64,000 nt of DNA from Branchipolynoe longqiensis (Eukaryota > Annelida > Polychaeta > Phyllodocida > Polynoidae): the NCBI GenBank assembly GCA_030323885.1, contig CM059193.1:76639040-76703039 (forward strand), read 5' to 3'. The position numbers and the translations under genes were made by a program. Positions 9,297 to 19,685 of the stretch are shown here, one piece after another. Each line of letters begins with the position of its first letter. Position 1 is the stretch's first letter. Under the pieces are notes generated by a model, which saw only the letters and a list, made by a program, of their open reading frames with translations, had not been told where the DNA came from and did no database searches.

Positions 9297-9972
9297 GCCT
9301 AAACAGTATTGGCAGCGTGTTGGCTACGGTGCTTAAAACTACAATGGCTGGAGTATTTATTGCACAATCTGATATCACACTATCGACATAGTCCTAAATG
9401 ATATCATGGTTATAGGACCAACTACTTTCTGAATTGTCTATTTAAATTAAATATTATTTCTTTAAAGAATACAATTATTTTTTGGTATTTAAATTTGTCC
9501 AATGATCTTTTTCAATAATTTTTATTTTATAAAAAAGAAATGGGCGGGTGGTTGAGGAGGTGAGTGGTTTATTAATTTGTTTTCAGAAAAAACAAATCCA
9601 GCTTTTACAGAATAAACAGACAATCACAGAGGAGCACTAGCGCAATATGTCTTCGTTATTTGTGATAATTAAAGAATGGTCCATCAGTATTGATTGATGT
9701 TCTTCACAATCTGAACAACGTCGGGAAAGGAGAGTCAGGGCGGGGTTAAAGCCATGTCCGGTTTGCTTTTCAGGCTTTAACATCACTCAAGCTTTACCAG
9801 AGCTGTTGTGTTGTTAGCATTAGGCGAGGGGTGCGGGGGGTTAAACCTAATCCTAATTAACATTGTTAGGATTGTGAAAAACATTGACAATCAGAGACTG
9901 TCCCTAATGTCTGACACATAGTTAAGGTGACACAGTTCCGCTGAAGTCTCCTGGAACTTCGTAGCAGAAATA
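9297..9972. other. Unassigned AT-rich sequence
   Basis: No repeat family recognised. AT-rich (9420-9540), with gtcgggaaaggagagtcagggcgggg near 9721 and ggcgaggggtgcggggggtt near 9820. No ORF of interest. Confidence 0.4.
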
Positions 9973-10126
9973 CAGTGAAACCCCGTTATAATGCCATCAG
10001 CGGGGTCCATAAAATGTCATTGCAATAACAGCATGGTCGTGTTAAATTGAATTAAGGAACTTGGGGTCCATCGCGTTATATCTGAATTCGCGTTAAATCA
10101 GGGTGCATAACAATGGGGTTTTACTG
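9973..10126. mobile_element. Tigger/pogo-like MITE, third family
   Basis: Ends CAGTGAAACCCCGTTATAA and TAACAATGGGGTTTTACTG are inverted. TA precedes it (9971-9972), while the right flank is TG, a likely decayed TA. It is 154 bp, with copies of gttaaat and gcgttat inside. It is non-autonomous. Confidence 0.8.
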
Positions 10127-10231
10127 TGTAAATATATATATGTTCCGAACATTCATGAGTTCCCTACCTTTAGAAATGTCAGCGTATATCACAGTGGCAT
10201 AAACCCTGGTGATATTATTGACATGGAAGTC

Positions 10232-10451
10232 AGACGGAATGGCCGAATTAGTTAGAGCATCCGTCTCCCGTGTTGGTTGATCATGGGATCATGGGTTCGA
10301 ACCCTGGTCGAGTCAAACCAATTACCTAAAAATGTATACTTGTTGCTTCCTAGTCAGGTGCTCGGCATTTTTAGGATAGGGCAAGGAGCAGTGGAATGAA
10401 GAAGACCAATCGTCTGCGATTGAAATTTACCCTGCTTAAACAACAAATGTA
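10232..10451 (+). mobile_element. SINE-B
   Basis: The head cagacggaatggccgaattag, with B-box ggttcgaaccctgg, is the same as SINE-A up to ggatagggcaagga. It then switches to gcagtggaatgaagaagacc and ends cctgcttaaacaacaaatgt. The abrupt switch within an otherwise matching element shows SINE-A and SINE-B share a 5' half only. Confidence 0.88.
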
Positions 10452-11030
10452 CCCCCCCCTCCCGCCCCCAAAAAAAGTATATGGGATAAACCCGCCTGTT
10501 CACTGCTTTAATGGACCACGTAGTCAGGTAGACAATAGACTAAGACCTGACCCCCCCCTCCTTCACCCCCTACCCCCGTCCCGCCCCTACCCCCCCCCCC
10601 CCGACACACAACTACACTTCAGAGAAGTGATATTGTACAACGCCACTTCAATCCATCAAATACACAAACAAGACTCCTTCAGAAGTCCCCCTCTTATCGC
10701 TCAAAGATGCATACCTTGTTTTCAACAAAGGAGACAATCGATAGCGCCACCTAGTGAGCATACTGTGAAATGCACACTCCATTAATGCAATATTCTATTA
10801 CTTCATAACTCAATAACTGCATCACTTCGTTATTCTATTAGTATTATTCCATGAGAGTTAGTATATGAAATATAGTAGAAATAAAGGCCTGATAGCTATT
10901 ACATCGGGATTGCTTTCATCTTTGTTGCCTGAATAAATATTCATCTCACATGACTATATAAGTCCTCAAATCCCATATCAAGAAATGACTGGTATTAAGT
11001 AAGAATGCCTTAAAACATTTGTGTGTGCTA
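10452..11030. other. Unassigned, partly C-rich
   Basis: C-rich runs lie at 10455-10475 and 10550-10605. The rest is AT-rich single-copy-looking DNA with several attctatta words. An open frame here (10396-10785) starts in the SINE and runs through the C-rich tract; I do not consider it a gene. Confidence 0.4.
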
Positions 11031-11260
11031 ACCAGACGGGATGGCTGAATGAGTTAGAGCATCCGTCTCCCGTGTTGGTAGATCATGGGATCGTGGATTC
11101 GAATCCTGGTCGAGTCAAACCAATGACTTAAAAATTTATACTTGTCACTTCCTAGCCAGGTGCACATCATTATTAGGATAGGACAAGGAGCAGTGGAATG
11201 AGGAAGATCAGGCGTCTGCAACCGAAATTTCCCCTGCTTAAACAACTAATGTACAAAAAA
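11031..11260 (+). mobile_element. SINE-B
   Basis: Full-length: accagacgggatggctgaatg head, B-box-like gattcgaatcctgg, the switch at ggacaaggagcagtggaatg, and tail gcttaaacaactaatgtac followed by an A-rich run. It is about 0.6 kb from the previous SINE-B in the same orientation. Confidence 0.9.
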
Positions 11261-11544
11261 GAAAGAAAAAAAGATCATACTTCTGCTGCTATTATAAACT
11301 ACTTAGACAAATAAACTTGTGAAAACGGCATTTTTTACCTTCGTGACCCTTATGACCTTGAAAATTACCTTGGAACTCAACATTGACAATGACATCCACC
11401 CACATCATTGTTGTCATCCTATGAATGATTGATTGATTCCACATGGATTCATTCTATTATTATTAACAAACGATGCCGTTAATTTTTTTTTAAAGGTTTT
11501 GCCTGGTTCACTATATTGTATTACCAGGCTTTTTTCGTTTTGAT

Positions 11545-11727
11545 TGTTTATTGGGATTTATGCCATATCAACATTTAAGGTCTACTGAAATGCAGGCAAT
11601 CAAATACCTTATCAGCAGCTACTGTGTGATAAGATAACACCAACACTACAACTGGCCAGCATTGAAAACAAGCCTGAATACCCAGGCTTACATGCTATGG
11701 ACAGTACAAATACAGCTTCAAAACAAT
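11545..11727 (-). mobile_element. Family W repeat (SINE-like)
   Basis: Shares about 130 bp (inverse of tactgtccatagcatgtaag through ctgatacttatttgattg-like words) with 57483-57620. At the left end tttattgggatttatgcc...aacatttaaggtc resembles the reverse of a SINE tail, so the element probably lies on the minus strand. No A/B boxes are clear. The family is unnamed to me. Confidence 0.6.
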
Positions 11728-11734
11728 GATTGAT

Positions 11735-11966
11735 CAAATTGATACTTGTCGCTTCCTAGCCAGGTGCTCGGCGTTAATAGGATAGGGCAAGGACTGGTTA
11801 GCTCAGTGTCAGGATAATGTGACTGAGTGGGATATCAAGTCATGGTGCTAGTGGCCTGAATTCCCAAAGTCACCATGAGTGTGCACTGTCACAAGTCGGT
11901 ACTTGTACTAATAATAATATGACCTTAGATGTTTTCAGGACGTAAAGCTCTAACAATCGACCAACC
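11735..11966 (+). mobile_element. SINE-A, 5'-truncated
   Basis: Starts inside the body (caaattgatacttgtcgctt), lacks the tRNA head, and ends gttttcaggacgtaaagctctaacaatcgacc. A short deletion has removed the usual cagtggggcagcac block near 11860. Confidence 0.85.
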
Positions 11967-12415
11967 AACCACTTGGCCCTCCTTCATTGGCTGGCCCAAC
12001 CAACCGTATCTAGGCAGCCAATCAGGCTTCACCTCGCCCAGACACTCTGCTTTCTTTGCCTTCCACTGCCAACTTCACACTCTTGCGCACGCTATCCGCA
12101 CACTTCATTTTCTACCCACCTACCCCTACCTCCAATTAAATAGATTAAATATAAACCTAATCAAACGAACAAAAATCAACTGACTACAAACTCATAGATC
12201 TTTATATTTATCATGCTTATAATCTGGTACACCTACAGCCCCCTAAAAGCCAATGACTGACTTCCCGCCTTAATGAACTTGAAATGACCATGTTGCACTG
12301 TGTTATTCGGCCCTATTTCGACTATTTGTACATCCAATGTACTCCATTCATTGATCGCCATCATTTATTAATCAAGCATGACTTCCTACAGGTCTCTGTC
12401 AGCGTGATTATGTAC

Positions 12416-12640
12416 ATTAGTTGATTAAGCAGGGGACATTTCAATCGCGAACAATTGGTCTTCCACATTCCACTGCTCCTTGCCCTAACCCAGTAATGCA
12501 GAATACTAGTCTAGGTGGCGACAAGTATAAATGCTTAAGTCATTACTCTAACTCGGCCCGATTTCAAATCCGGGCGTTATCGAATCCCACAACCTACCAA
12601 AATCGGAGGCGGCCGCTCAACTCATTTGGCCACCGTGTTT
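12416..12640 (-). mobile_element. SINE-B
   Basis: Minus-strand copy: the left end attagttgattaagcaggg is the inverted tail, and the right end ctcaactcatttggccaccg is the inverted head. It is more diverged than the plus-strand copies, and the B-box is poorly kept. Confidence 0.82.
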
Positions 12641-12984
12641 CCTCGGTTAAAACATCAATGACCGACCTGCGCACCGAAAATCTTGTCTGTCAGGGTTAGG
12701 AATAAAATTGTGTATTTCTCCAATTCTGATTGCCCTTTACCTGTGTCCCGGCCGGCCGTGTAGGTGGCGCTGCGGTGCGCACCCCTCCTGTGCCATTTTA
12801 CCGGGAACAACGCAGCATCTACTCCACACTTCCATCGCGCAGCTTTACGAGACAGGTATCGATTTCTTTCGCTCAGCGATTCTTGGAACCGCGGGAAGGA
12901 AGGAAGGGGCTTTTATCGATCCTGGAATTCGCGGGAACAGTTGTCGTTGTCGGGTTGACAACTTCTCTATGAACACCGCTTTAC
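12641..12984. other. Unassigned sequence with a CpG-bearing patch
   Basis: 12745-12960 is comparatively CpG-rich (cccggccggccgtgtaggtggcgctgcgg) with overlapping short frames in all three plus phases. It might be single-copy, but there is no domain, splice pattern or codon signal I can defend. Confidence 0.35.
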
Positions 12985-13093
12985 ACTATAACCCCTCCCC
13001 TCACAACCCCCCCTCACAACTCCCTTCACAACCCCCCTCACAACCCCCCTCACAACCCCCCTCACAACCCCACACAACCCCACACACAACACC
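12985..13093. repeat. Minisatellite, unit near cccccctcacaa
   Basis: About eight tandem units of 10-13 bp built on ccccctcacaa, degrading to cccacacaa at the right end. Confidence 0.85.
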
Positions 13094-13139
13094 CTATTGC
13101 TGCAGTCTCCTGCAGAGGTAATGAATGATTCCAGGAATT

Positions 13140-13431
13140 TGAGAGGCCTGAATGGGGAAGGGCGGTAGGGGGGTTAGGTTGGGTTGGCGGGGCTTGGACA
13201 GGAGGGGTGGGAGGGGTGGGAGGGGTGGGAGGGGTGGGAGGGGTGGGATGGGCGGCAGGTGAGGGGTCTTTGCCTTTGAAAAGTTAGGGGGAGCGGAGGG
13301 GAAGGGGGAGAGGTTGGAGGTGGTTGGATAGGAGGTGGTGGGGTGAGGTGTGGCTGGGTGGGGTAGGTTGGGGGTGGTTGGATAGGAGGGGTGGGGTGGG
13401 GTGGGATGGGGACGGGGAGGGAGTGTCGGAT
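13140..13431. repeat. G-rich minisatellite
   Basis: Exact tandem units of ggaggggtgg (10 bp) at about 13200-13250 pass into looser ggtggttggataggaggtgg repeats to 13420. The other strand gives proline-rich open frames, which I do not count as coding. Confidence 0.85.
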
Positions 13432-14454
13432 GGGTGGCTATCTCTCTCTCTGGGATAGGCTTGGGTTCCTTCCACTGATTTTGGCATTCATTGAAGGGTT
13501 TTAAATTGGGGGCTAAATTCAATCAAAGCCTGTGATACTGTGATACACAATGACACTTAAGATGTTCAGGGGAAAACGTGGGGAGAAAATGGTGTTTCAT
13601 CATTGTTTTTGTTTTGTTTGATTTAGATGAATTTGAAAACGATAGGGAAAAGATCACGCCGGCACTGAGCACCTGGAGACTGCTCTGCCACACACCGCGT
13701 GACATAGCTGAAGGGATAGCCTGTCAATTTGTATGTGTATGGGGGGGGGGGGGGGGGAGTAGGTGGGGGCTTTCATGCAAGTGTGGTACACTACTCGTGT
13801 GTTACAGTACTAGTACAAGTGTGGTACACTACTAGTGTCAGCATTGCAGGTGGCGGTGTCATTATCAGCAGGTATATTCTTCCATGAACTTACACCAATC
13901 AATCAATTGGGGTGTTCGTAACCTTACGATGGTTACAGGTCGCAGGGTGGCTATCTCTCTCTCTGGGATGAGCTTGGGTTCCTTCCACTGATTTTGGCAT
14001 TCATTGAAGGGTTTTAAATTGGGGGCTAAATTCAATCAAAGCCTGTGATACTGTGATACACAATGACACTTAAGATGTTCGGGGGAAAACGTGGGGAGAA
14101 AATGGTGTTTCATCATTGTTTTTGTTTTGTTTGATTTAGATGAATTTGAAAACGATAGGGAAAAGATCACGCCGGCACTGAGCACCTGGAGACTGCTCTG
14201 CCACACACCGCGTGACATAGCTGAAGGGATAGCCTGTCAATTTGTATGTGTAGGTGGGGGGGGGGGAGTAGGTGGGGGCTTTCATGCAAGTGTGGTACAC
14301 TACTCGTGTGTTACAGTACTAGTACAAGTGTGGTACACTACTAGTGTCAGCATTGCAGGTGGCGGTGTCATTATCAGCAGGTATATTCTTCCATGAACTT
14401 ACACCAATCAATCAATTGGGGTGTTCGTAACCTTACGATGGTTACAGGTCGCAG
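13432..14454. repeat. Recent tandem duplication, two units of about 0.51 kb
   Basis: 13432-13944 and 13945-14454 are nearly identical. Differences seen: ggataggc against ggatgagc, ttcaggg against ttcgggg, and the length of one G-run. The first unit ends with only the first 46 bp of element T1 (13899-13944), whereas the second runs on into complete T1. T1 therefore landed first and the duplication followed. Both units carry the same minus-strand 60-codon open frame, whose conservation reflects recency rather than selection. Confidence 0.93.
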
Positions 14455-15039
14455 AACTGCAACATTGGGTAGAGAGGCTCCGATAAATCGGCCCAATCTG
14501 TGGTTGAAGACTTGTCTTCATAGAGGGAGTGTTGTGAAGGCTGGGGGCATCCTTTACGACGTAGTGACGACGGGGCGCTGGGAGGCAGTGGATCTCTCCG
14601 TGCCGGTATGTAGTTGAGTTGTAGGTGTGTGTAGTGTAGTGTAGCACTTGAATCCAGTCAGCAGGGGTTTGAGGAAGGCGGGCAAAGGTGGGAGCAGCGG
14701 TCGTTCCAGCAACAATAACCAGACAGAGAAATCGTAATAGGTCAAGGGCCCCACCCAAGAACACAACAACCCTGGTCAGGGGAAGAAGTGTGCCTGGGAG
14801 AAATCGAATGGGCAGAATCTAGGAAAGAGAAATGAGGAGAGTTGAGTCAAAGGACCGCGTCTATTTGCCCTACGGTGACCATCCAGCGAGCCATAGACAC
14901 GGACAGAGTAAGAATAGAAAGTGAAATGCCGGCGGGCATCCCCTCCTGGAACTCTTTTCAGACATATCAAGGAGGTGCTAGGCCAGCAGAGAGGTGATAG
15001 AGAGAGGTGTGGACGAAGTGTGGTCCGGATAGCAAGTGC
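14408..15039 (-). mobile_element. Family T copy T1, retroposon-like
   Basis: It is flanked by an exact 13-bp duplication gaacttacaccaa (14395-14407 and 15040-15052). On the minus strand it starts GCACTTGCTATCCGGACC and ends ACACCCCAATTGATTGATTGA, a simple-repeat 3' tail. A second copy (55748-56360, plus) starts at the same nucleotide within one base, so both look full-length at 5'. I see no A/B boxes and no clearly conserved ORF. Open frames such as 14408-14764 are not preserved in T2. It may be an unusual SINE or a retrocopy of a non-coding transcript. Confidence 0.78.
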
Positions 15040-15071
15040 GAACTTACACCAAGGGAGGTGAGGCTTAAATA

Positions 15072-15440
15072 CACACTGCAGTGGACCTGGGTGGTGATGG
15101 GTGGTGGTGGGTGGTGGTCGGTGGTGGTGGGTGGTAGTCGGTGGTGGTGGGTGGTAGTCGGTGGTGGTGGTGGTGGTGGATAGTGGCTGGTGGTGGTGGG
15201 TGATAGTGGTGGGTGGTGGTGGTGGGTTGTGGTCGGTGGTGGATGATGGTGGTGTATGGTTGTGGTGTGTGGTGGTGGATGGCTGTGGGTGGTGATAGTG
15301 ATGTGGCTGGTGGTGGTGTATGGTGGTGGTGTGTAGTGGTGGATGGCTGTGGGTGTTGATAGTAGTGGTGGATGGTGCTGGTATATGGTGGTGGTGTGTG
15401 GTGGATGTCTGTGGGTGGTGATAGTGATGGCGGATGGTGG
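15072..15440. repeat. (GGT)n-type degenerate microsatellite
   Basis: Words ggtggtgggtggt, interrupted by cgg and gat, fill this stretch. It abuts the right-hand target duplication of T1. The opposite strand yields His/Thr/Pro strings up to 231 codons that are artefacts of the repeat. Confidence 0.92.
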
Positions 15441-15868
15441 CGCCACCATCCGCCCACATCACCAATCGCACCGGATTTGTTTTGCCTATATATATATATA
15501 TATATATATATAACTACTGGATTGAATTCAATAACAGTGTATTATAAAAGCGCCCCATACACACATCATACATGCTGGAGTGCCGGCCCAGTACACATGC
15601 ACTCACAGTGTTTACACTGGGCGCCCCGTTGATTGGGCTTGGGGGTTTCCCTTTCATGTATTCAGCTAAACATGTTAATTAGCGGCATATATCACTGGCG
15701 CATACCTGTCACCTTCCGCGCATAGTCTGCACACGCTAGGAGTTTGTTTACGGACATTGTACTGATCCGATTGGAAATGCACATGTTGTGTATATCGGCC
15801 TAATGGAAACTGGGGCGATTAACAGCAAGCAGTGCAAGGGAGGGGGGGGGGGTGTAAATGAGTGGATG
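15441..15868. other. Unassigned sequence with (TA)n
   Basis: A hairpin ggatggtggcgccaccatcc lies at 15433-15452, and a (TA)13 run at 15488-15513. The remainder is not recognised. Confidence 0.5.
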
Positions 15869-15877
15869 GGTAGGTGG

Positions 15878-16294
15878 TAGATACAAGATTCACCCCGTAC
15901 TGCTGCAGTAGGGGTGCAAACCAACCCTATGTAAAAGCTCTCGAAAAAACGGGTCAATGAAATGAGAGCCTAATTTCACAATCTAAGAAGCAACATTTAT
16001 TCTTTACATATGTCTTATTGATAGCCCGCTACCTTTGAGTTGAAAAATATAATAAAACATATAGTTTAATGCAATTTAAAAGTGAAATCGACGGCGTTCT
16101 GCGGCCGCCATCTTGTCTTTTTGCATTCTCTCCCATTTCACCAACTCTATGCCTATATGCATAATATGGGTAGCCATTTGATACTGGAGCCACAGTTTCT
16201 AGGTCATGTTCCATACTAATGCTATTTTCGCCCGTATTTAGACTACGTTGTCATTCACCTGTGTACTACAACTACCGGGTGAATCTTTTATCTA
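15878..16294 (-). mobile_element. MITE-N copy N2
   Basis: Starts TAGATACAAGATTCACCCC and ends CCGGGTGAATCTTTTATCTA, inverted relative to N1. An exact 9-bp duplication GGTAGGTGG flanks it (15869-15877, 16295-16303). It is 417 bp. The most conserved inner block between N1 and N2 is gacggcgttctg/cggccgccatcttgtc. This confirms family N as a genuine 9-bp-duplication element. Confidence 0.9.
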
Positions 16295-17110
16295 GGTAGG
16301 TGGGTGAGTGGGTGAGTGAGTGAATGAGTGGGTGGGTGAGTGGGTAGGTGAGTGAGTGGATTAATGATTGAGTGAGTGAGTGAGGGAGTGCGTAAAATAG
16401 CTAGTGAGTGAGTGATTAACTGAGTGGGTGGTTGAGTGGGTGAGTGGATGAGTGTGGGGTTTAGTGGGTGAATGAGTGAGAGTGAGTGAATGAATAAGTC
16501 CATGTGAATCATTGAGGGAGTGGTTGAGTGAGTGAGTTAGAGAGTGTGTGATTGAGTGAGTGAGTGTGTTAGAGAGTGGGTGGTTGAGTGAGTGAGTGAG
16601 TTAGAGAGTGTGTGGTTGAGTGAGTGAGTTAGAGAGTGTGTGGTTGAGTGAGTGTGTTAGAGAGTGGGTGGTTGAGTGAGTGAGTGAGTGAATGGGTGGT
16701 TGAGTGAGTGGGTGGTTGAGTGAGTGAGTGGGTGGTTGACTGAGTGAGTGAATGGGTGGTCGAGTGAGTGGGTGGGTGTTTGAGTGAGTGGGTGGTTGAG
16801 AGTGAGTGAGTGGGTGGTTGAGTGAGTGGGTGGTTGAGTCAGTGAGTGAGTTAGGGAGTGAGGGAGTGAGTGAGTGAGTGTGCGAGTTAGGGAGTGAGTG
16901 AGTGAGTGAGTATTTTGTTTGTTAAACGACCCCCTATCACAAAAATTAAACATCGACTATTGGGGGTTGGAGTGACTGGTTGAGTGAGTGAGTGACTGAG
17001 TGAGTGAATGAGTGAGTTAGAGAGTGGGTGGTTGAGTGAGTGAGTGAGTGAGTGAGTGGGTGAGTGAGAGTGAGTGAGTGAGTGGGAAAATGAATGAGTG
17101 AATGATGGAC
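16295..17110. repeat. (TGAG)n/(GGTGAGTGAGT)n array
   Basis: About 0.8 kb of TGAG-based repeat with longer-period variants (gagttagagagtgggtggttgag). MITE N2 sits at its left edge with a target site inside the array. A retroposon tail lies at 16912-16972. Confidence 0.92.
16912..16972 (-). mobile_element. Retroposon 3' end (tail family Y)
   Basis: The minus strand reads ccccaatagtcgatgttta then a hairpin-like gatagggggtcgttTAACAAACAAA. A matching piece is at 60444-60502 on the plus strand. It is a 61-bp, severely 5'-truncated insertion in the TGAG array. Confidence 0.75.
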
Positions 17111-17524
17111 AGCAAACTTGAATACATAATTTAAACTGGAGCAAAAGCTGAGTGAATGAGAAATTTAATTTTAGTTCTACAAGCTTTTTGTACCACGGAT
17201 AAGTTTATTTTCATATTATTGCCATCATCATCATTATTAAATAGAATGCACCCAAAGCCCAGTTGACAATTCTGCTGGTTATGGTAGACGAAATGGTTGT
17301 AAACCCATCCTGGTCGTTCTCATGGTTGCTTACAATAAAGTAGGTCACATTAATGCCCAGCAGACACCAACACAGACTGGCGATTTTAGGCAGTGTGGTG
17401 GCCATACACCTTCGAGTTTCGCGACTGTACACTTTGTTGACTTGTTCCCGAGCTCATGCCCTCCAAAGTCTGGCAGCAGATCGCCGAGTTTCGAGATCTT
17501 TTTATTAGGAACGGTATCTGGAAA
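17111..17524. other. Unassigned, possibly single-copy
   Basis: No repeat recognised. Open frames of about 70 codons occur on both strands (17211-17432 minus, 17322-17534 plus) without known motifs. A donor-like ctgGAAAGAGTAAATGAG context lies at the border with the next repeat, but I cannot make an exon call. Confidence 0.35.
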
Positions 17525-17972
17525 GAGTAAATGAGTTATCAGTAGAATTCACATCAACAGACAGATGCTCAGTGCAAACAGAACCTAGTACCTACGATAC
17601 TAACAATTTACCTAGCAATGTCCCATTAGGAAACATATTAACAATTTACCTAGCAATGTCCCTTTAGGAAACATATTTACAATTTACCTAGCAATGTCAC
17701 TTTAGGAAAAATATTAACAATTTACCTAGCAATGTCCCTTTAGGAAAAGAGTAAATGAGTTATTAGTACAATTCACATCAACAGACAGACGCTCAGTGCA
17801 AACAGAAGCTAGTTCCCGGAATACTAACAATTTACCTAACAATGTCCCATTAGGAAACATATTAACAATTTACCTAGCAATGTCCCTTTAGGAAATATAT
17901 TAACAATTTACCTAGCAATGTCGCTCTAGGAAAAATATTAACAATTTACCTAGCAATGTCGCTCTCGGAAAA
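17525..17972. repeat. Higher-order tandem repeat, 2 x 224 bp
   Basis: Each 224-bp unit holds a leader of about 77 bp (gagtaaatgagttat...aggacacta-like) followed by four copies of a 38-bp monomer (aacaatttacctagcaatgt). Monomers start at 17602, 17640, 17678 and 17716, and again from 17826, exactly 224 bp later. The last monomer of each unit is shortened to about 33 bp. Confidence 0.93.
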
Positions 17973-18037
17973 CAGCATCTTTCTGCTGACAAAAAACAAT
18001 ATCCTGATAAATAAATGATCTTCTTTCTTTTCTGGAC

Positions 18038-18256
18038 ATTAATTGATTAAGCAGGGGAGATTTCAATCATTGACAATTGGTCTTCCTCATTCCACCGCTT
18101 CTTTCCCTATCCTAGTCATGCCAATTGCCAAGTGGGGTAACAAGTGTACATTTTAAAGTCATTGGTTTGACCCTGCCAGGGTTCGAGCACAGCGGGTTTC
18201 GAAACTCACGATCTACCAAATTGGGAGGCAGGTGCTCAACTCATTCGGCCAATCAT
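18038..18256 (-). mobile_element. SINE-B
   Basis: Inverted tail attaattgattaagcaggg at the left; inverted head ctcaactcattcggccaatc at the right. The B-box complement is partly duplicated (cagggttcgagcacagcgggtttcgaa). Confidence 0.85.
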
Positions 18257-18303
18257 ACTAAAAAGACCACACAAAAAGTGTTTATTTCCTTTTCAGTTAA
18301 TAA

Positions 18304-18732
18304 AGCTGCATAGTCCGATGAAAACATTAAATTTTCAAAATCAAAGCAATTAGATGGATTTGATTCTACATATCTAACGTTGCTGCTCGCCGTGAATATG
18401 GCCTATGCAGCCGAGACGGCGGAAAACAATGACCAATCAATCAATCATCAACATATCTAACTTAGATACTGGTACACTTATCAAACATTTGTCACACATA
18501 GAAGAGAATACCAAGACAATTGAATAGAACATATTACTGCAGAAGCCTATGGTGTCAGATTTGTTACATCCTTGCCAAAATCAATTTGGCATATTTGCAC
18601 TTCAAATTTCTCAAAACTTACCCATTTAAAATAAAAGTTACCTTAAGCTAAAGTATGTTATATTATGACGACCAAGCTAATGTATTTAGCTGAGAAAATG
18701 TCAGAAACCCAAAACCATCAGAGTATGCAACT
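18304..18732 (-). mobile_element. MITE-M copy M3
   Basis: Ends AGCTGCATAGTCCGATG and CCATCAGAGTATGCAACT. The flanks read ATAA and TTTA, so the TTAA duplication has decayed. A 72-bp retroposon (18379-18450) interrupts it. With that removed the copy is about 346 bp. Confidence 0.85.
18379..18450 (+). mobile_element. 72-bp LINE 3' end inserted in M3
   Basis: An exact 11-bp duplication acatatctaac flanks it (18368-18378, 18451-18461), matching the single site in other M copies. The insert (gaatatggcctatgcagccg then acggcggaaaac) ends in (CAAT)n: gaccaatcaatcaatcatca. A simple-repeat tail with an 11-bp duplication indicates a severely truncated non-LTR retrotransposon. Confidence 0.87.
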
Positions 18733-18737
18733 TTTAT

Positions 18738-19015
18738 AATAATATCATGCGTCTCCCTGTCCATAACTATAACAAGAATCATCTATATCAGTGGGTGGGA
18801 GTTAGCAGCTTATTAACATGTAATTCATGATTAGCCTGAATAAGTGAGCCCATTACCCTGCTGGTCCCATTACTTGCTAGTGACCACCCACCTAGTCTGT
18901 GTAGCGGGGATTCCGCCTAGTGCTGCTTACTGGAGTGTAATTACCACTGTCTTCTTTGTTGGTGCTAATCCCACAAACAGTGAGGAACCTTCATTGGTAA
19001 GTAGAGGGGGGAGGG
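18738..19015. other. Unassigned sequence
   Basis: About 280 bp with no recognised repeat or ORF. Confidence 0.4.
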
Positions 19016-19019
19016 GGAG

Positions 19020-19345
19020 CGGAACGTAGCTCAAGTAGTAGAATGTCCACCTGTGTGGGTCATCCAATCGATCAAGCTCAGCGGACCCCTTTGCAGTTTG
19101 GGCTATTTTCCGTTCCAACCGGTGGTCCACAACTGGTTCATCAAAGGCTGTAGTATGTGTTGTCCTGTCTGTGGGAAAGTGCATATATAAGACCCCTTTT
19201 TGCTTATCGGAAAGAGTAGCCTATGTGGCGGCAGCAGGTTTCCTCCAAAGAAATATGTCAGAATGACCATATATTTGATGTACAATAGCCGATAATACAA
19301 AAATCAGTGTGCTTTAGAGGCATCATTAAATAAAACAAACTTTTC
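19020..19345 (+). mobile_element. SINE-V (V-SINE/RUDI-like), most complete copy
   Basis: The tRNA-like head gtagctcaagtagtagaatg fits an A-box. The B-box region (gtcatccaatcgatcaag) is decayed. The core includes ggtggtccacaactggttca, tgtgggaaagtgcatata and gtagcctatgtggcgg, and the 3' end is ggcatcattaaataaaacaaac. Head, core and tail order are as known for V-superfamily SINEs in molluscs. Confidence 0.85.
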
Positions 19346-19685
19346 TTTGGTAAGCAGGGGAGGGATGATTTAAGGGTTATAGGGTTTTGCATGTTACCGT
19401 GGTTACCTGAAGTAATAGTAAGATTGGTAGACAATTTAAAGGTATCTTTATATAGGTAGATTGGTTCCCAGCCTGTGAGGTTAGTACTATCGGTAGTCTG
19501 GTATTGGTAGTTAATACATGAATCCTATTGTATCATCACCAGGGGTGTAGCCAGAAATTTAAAAACCTGTGAGCACAATAAAAAAGTCCACGTTATAATA
19601 AATTTTGTATCAAGAATATAAGACCAATTATACGTGACTGAAATTTCACATCCTTACAACTGCACAGTCCAATGGTCTTCAGTTT
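19346..19685. other. Unassigned sequence
   Basis: AT-leaning, with ggtgtagccagaaatttaaa near 19544. Nothing recognised. Confidence 0.4.

Noticed and set aside
13523..14218. Identical 60-codon minus-strand frames at 13523-13705 and 14036-14218
   Set aside because: Identity is explained by the recent 0.51-kb tandem duplication; no other evidence of coding.
14776..15471. 231-codon His/Thr/Pro frame on the minus strand
   Set aside because: Its first part is (GGT)n repeat and the rest is the family T element. The frame is not maintained in T2.
17525..17972. Regular repeats resembling a CRISPR array
   Set aside because: The 38-bp units are contiguous with no unique spacers, and the organism is eukaryotic. 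The 12-bp array at 63490-63735 is rejected for the same reason.
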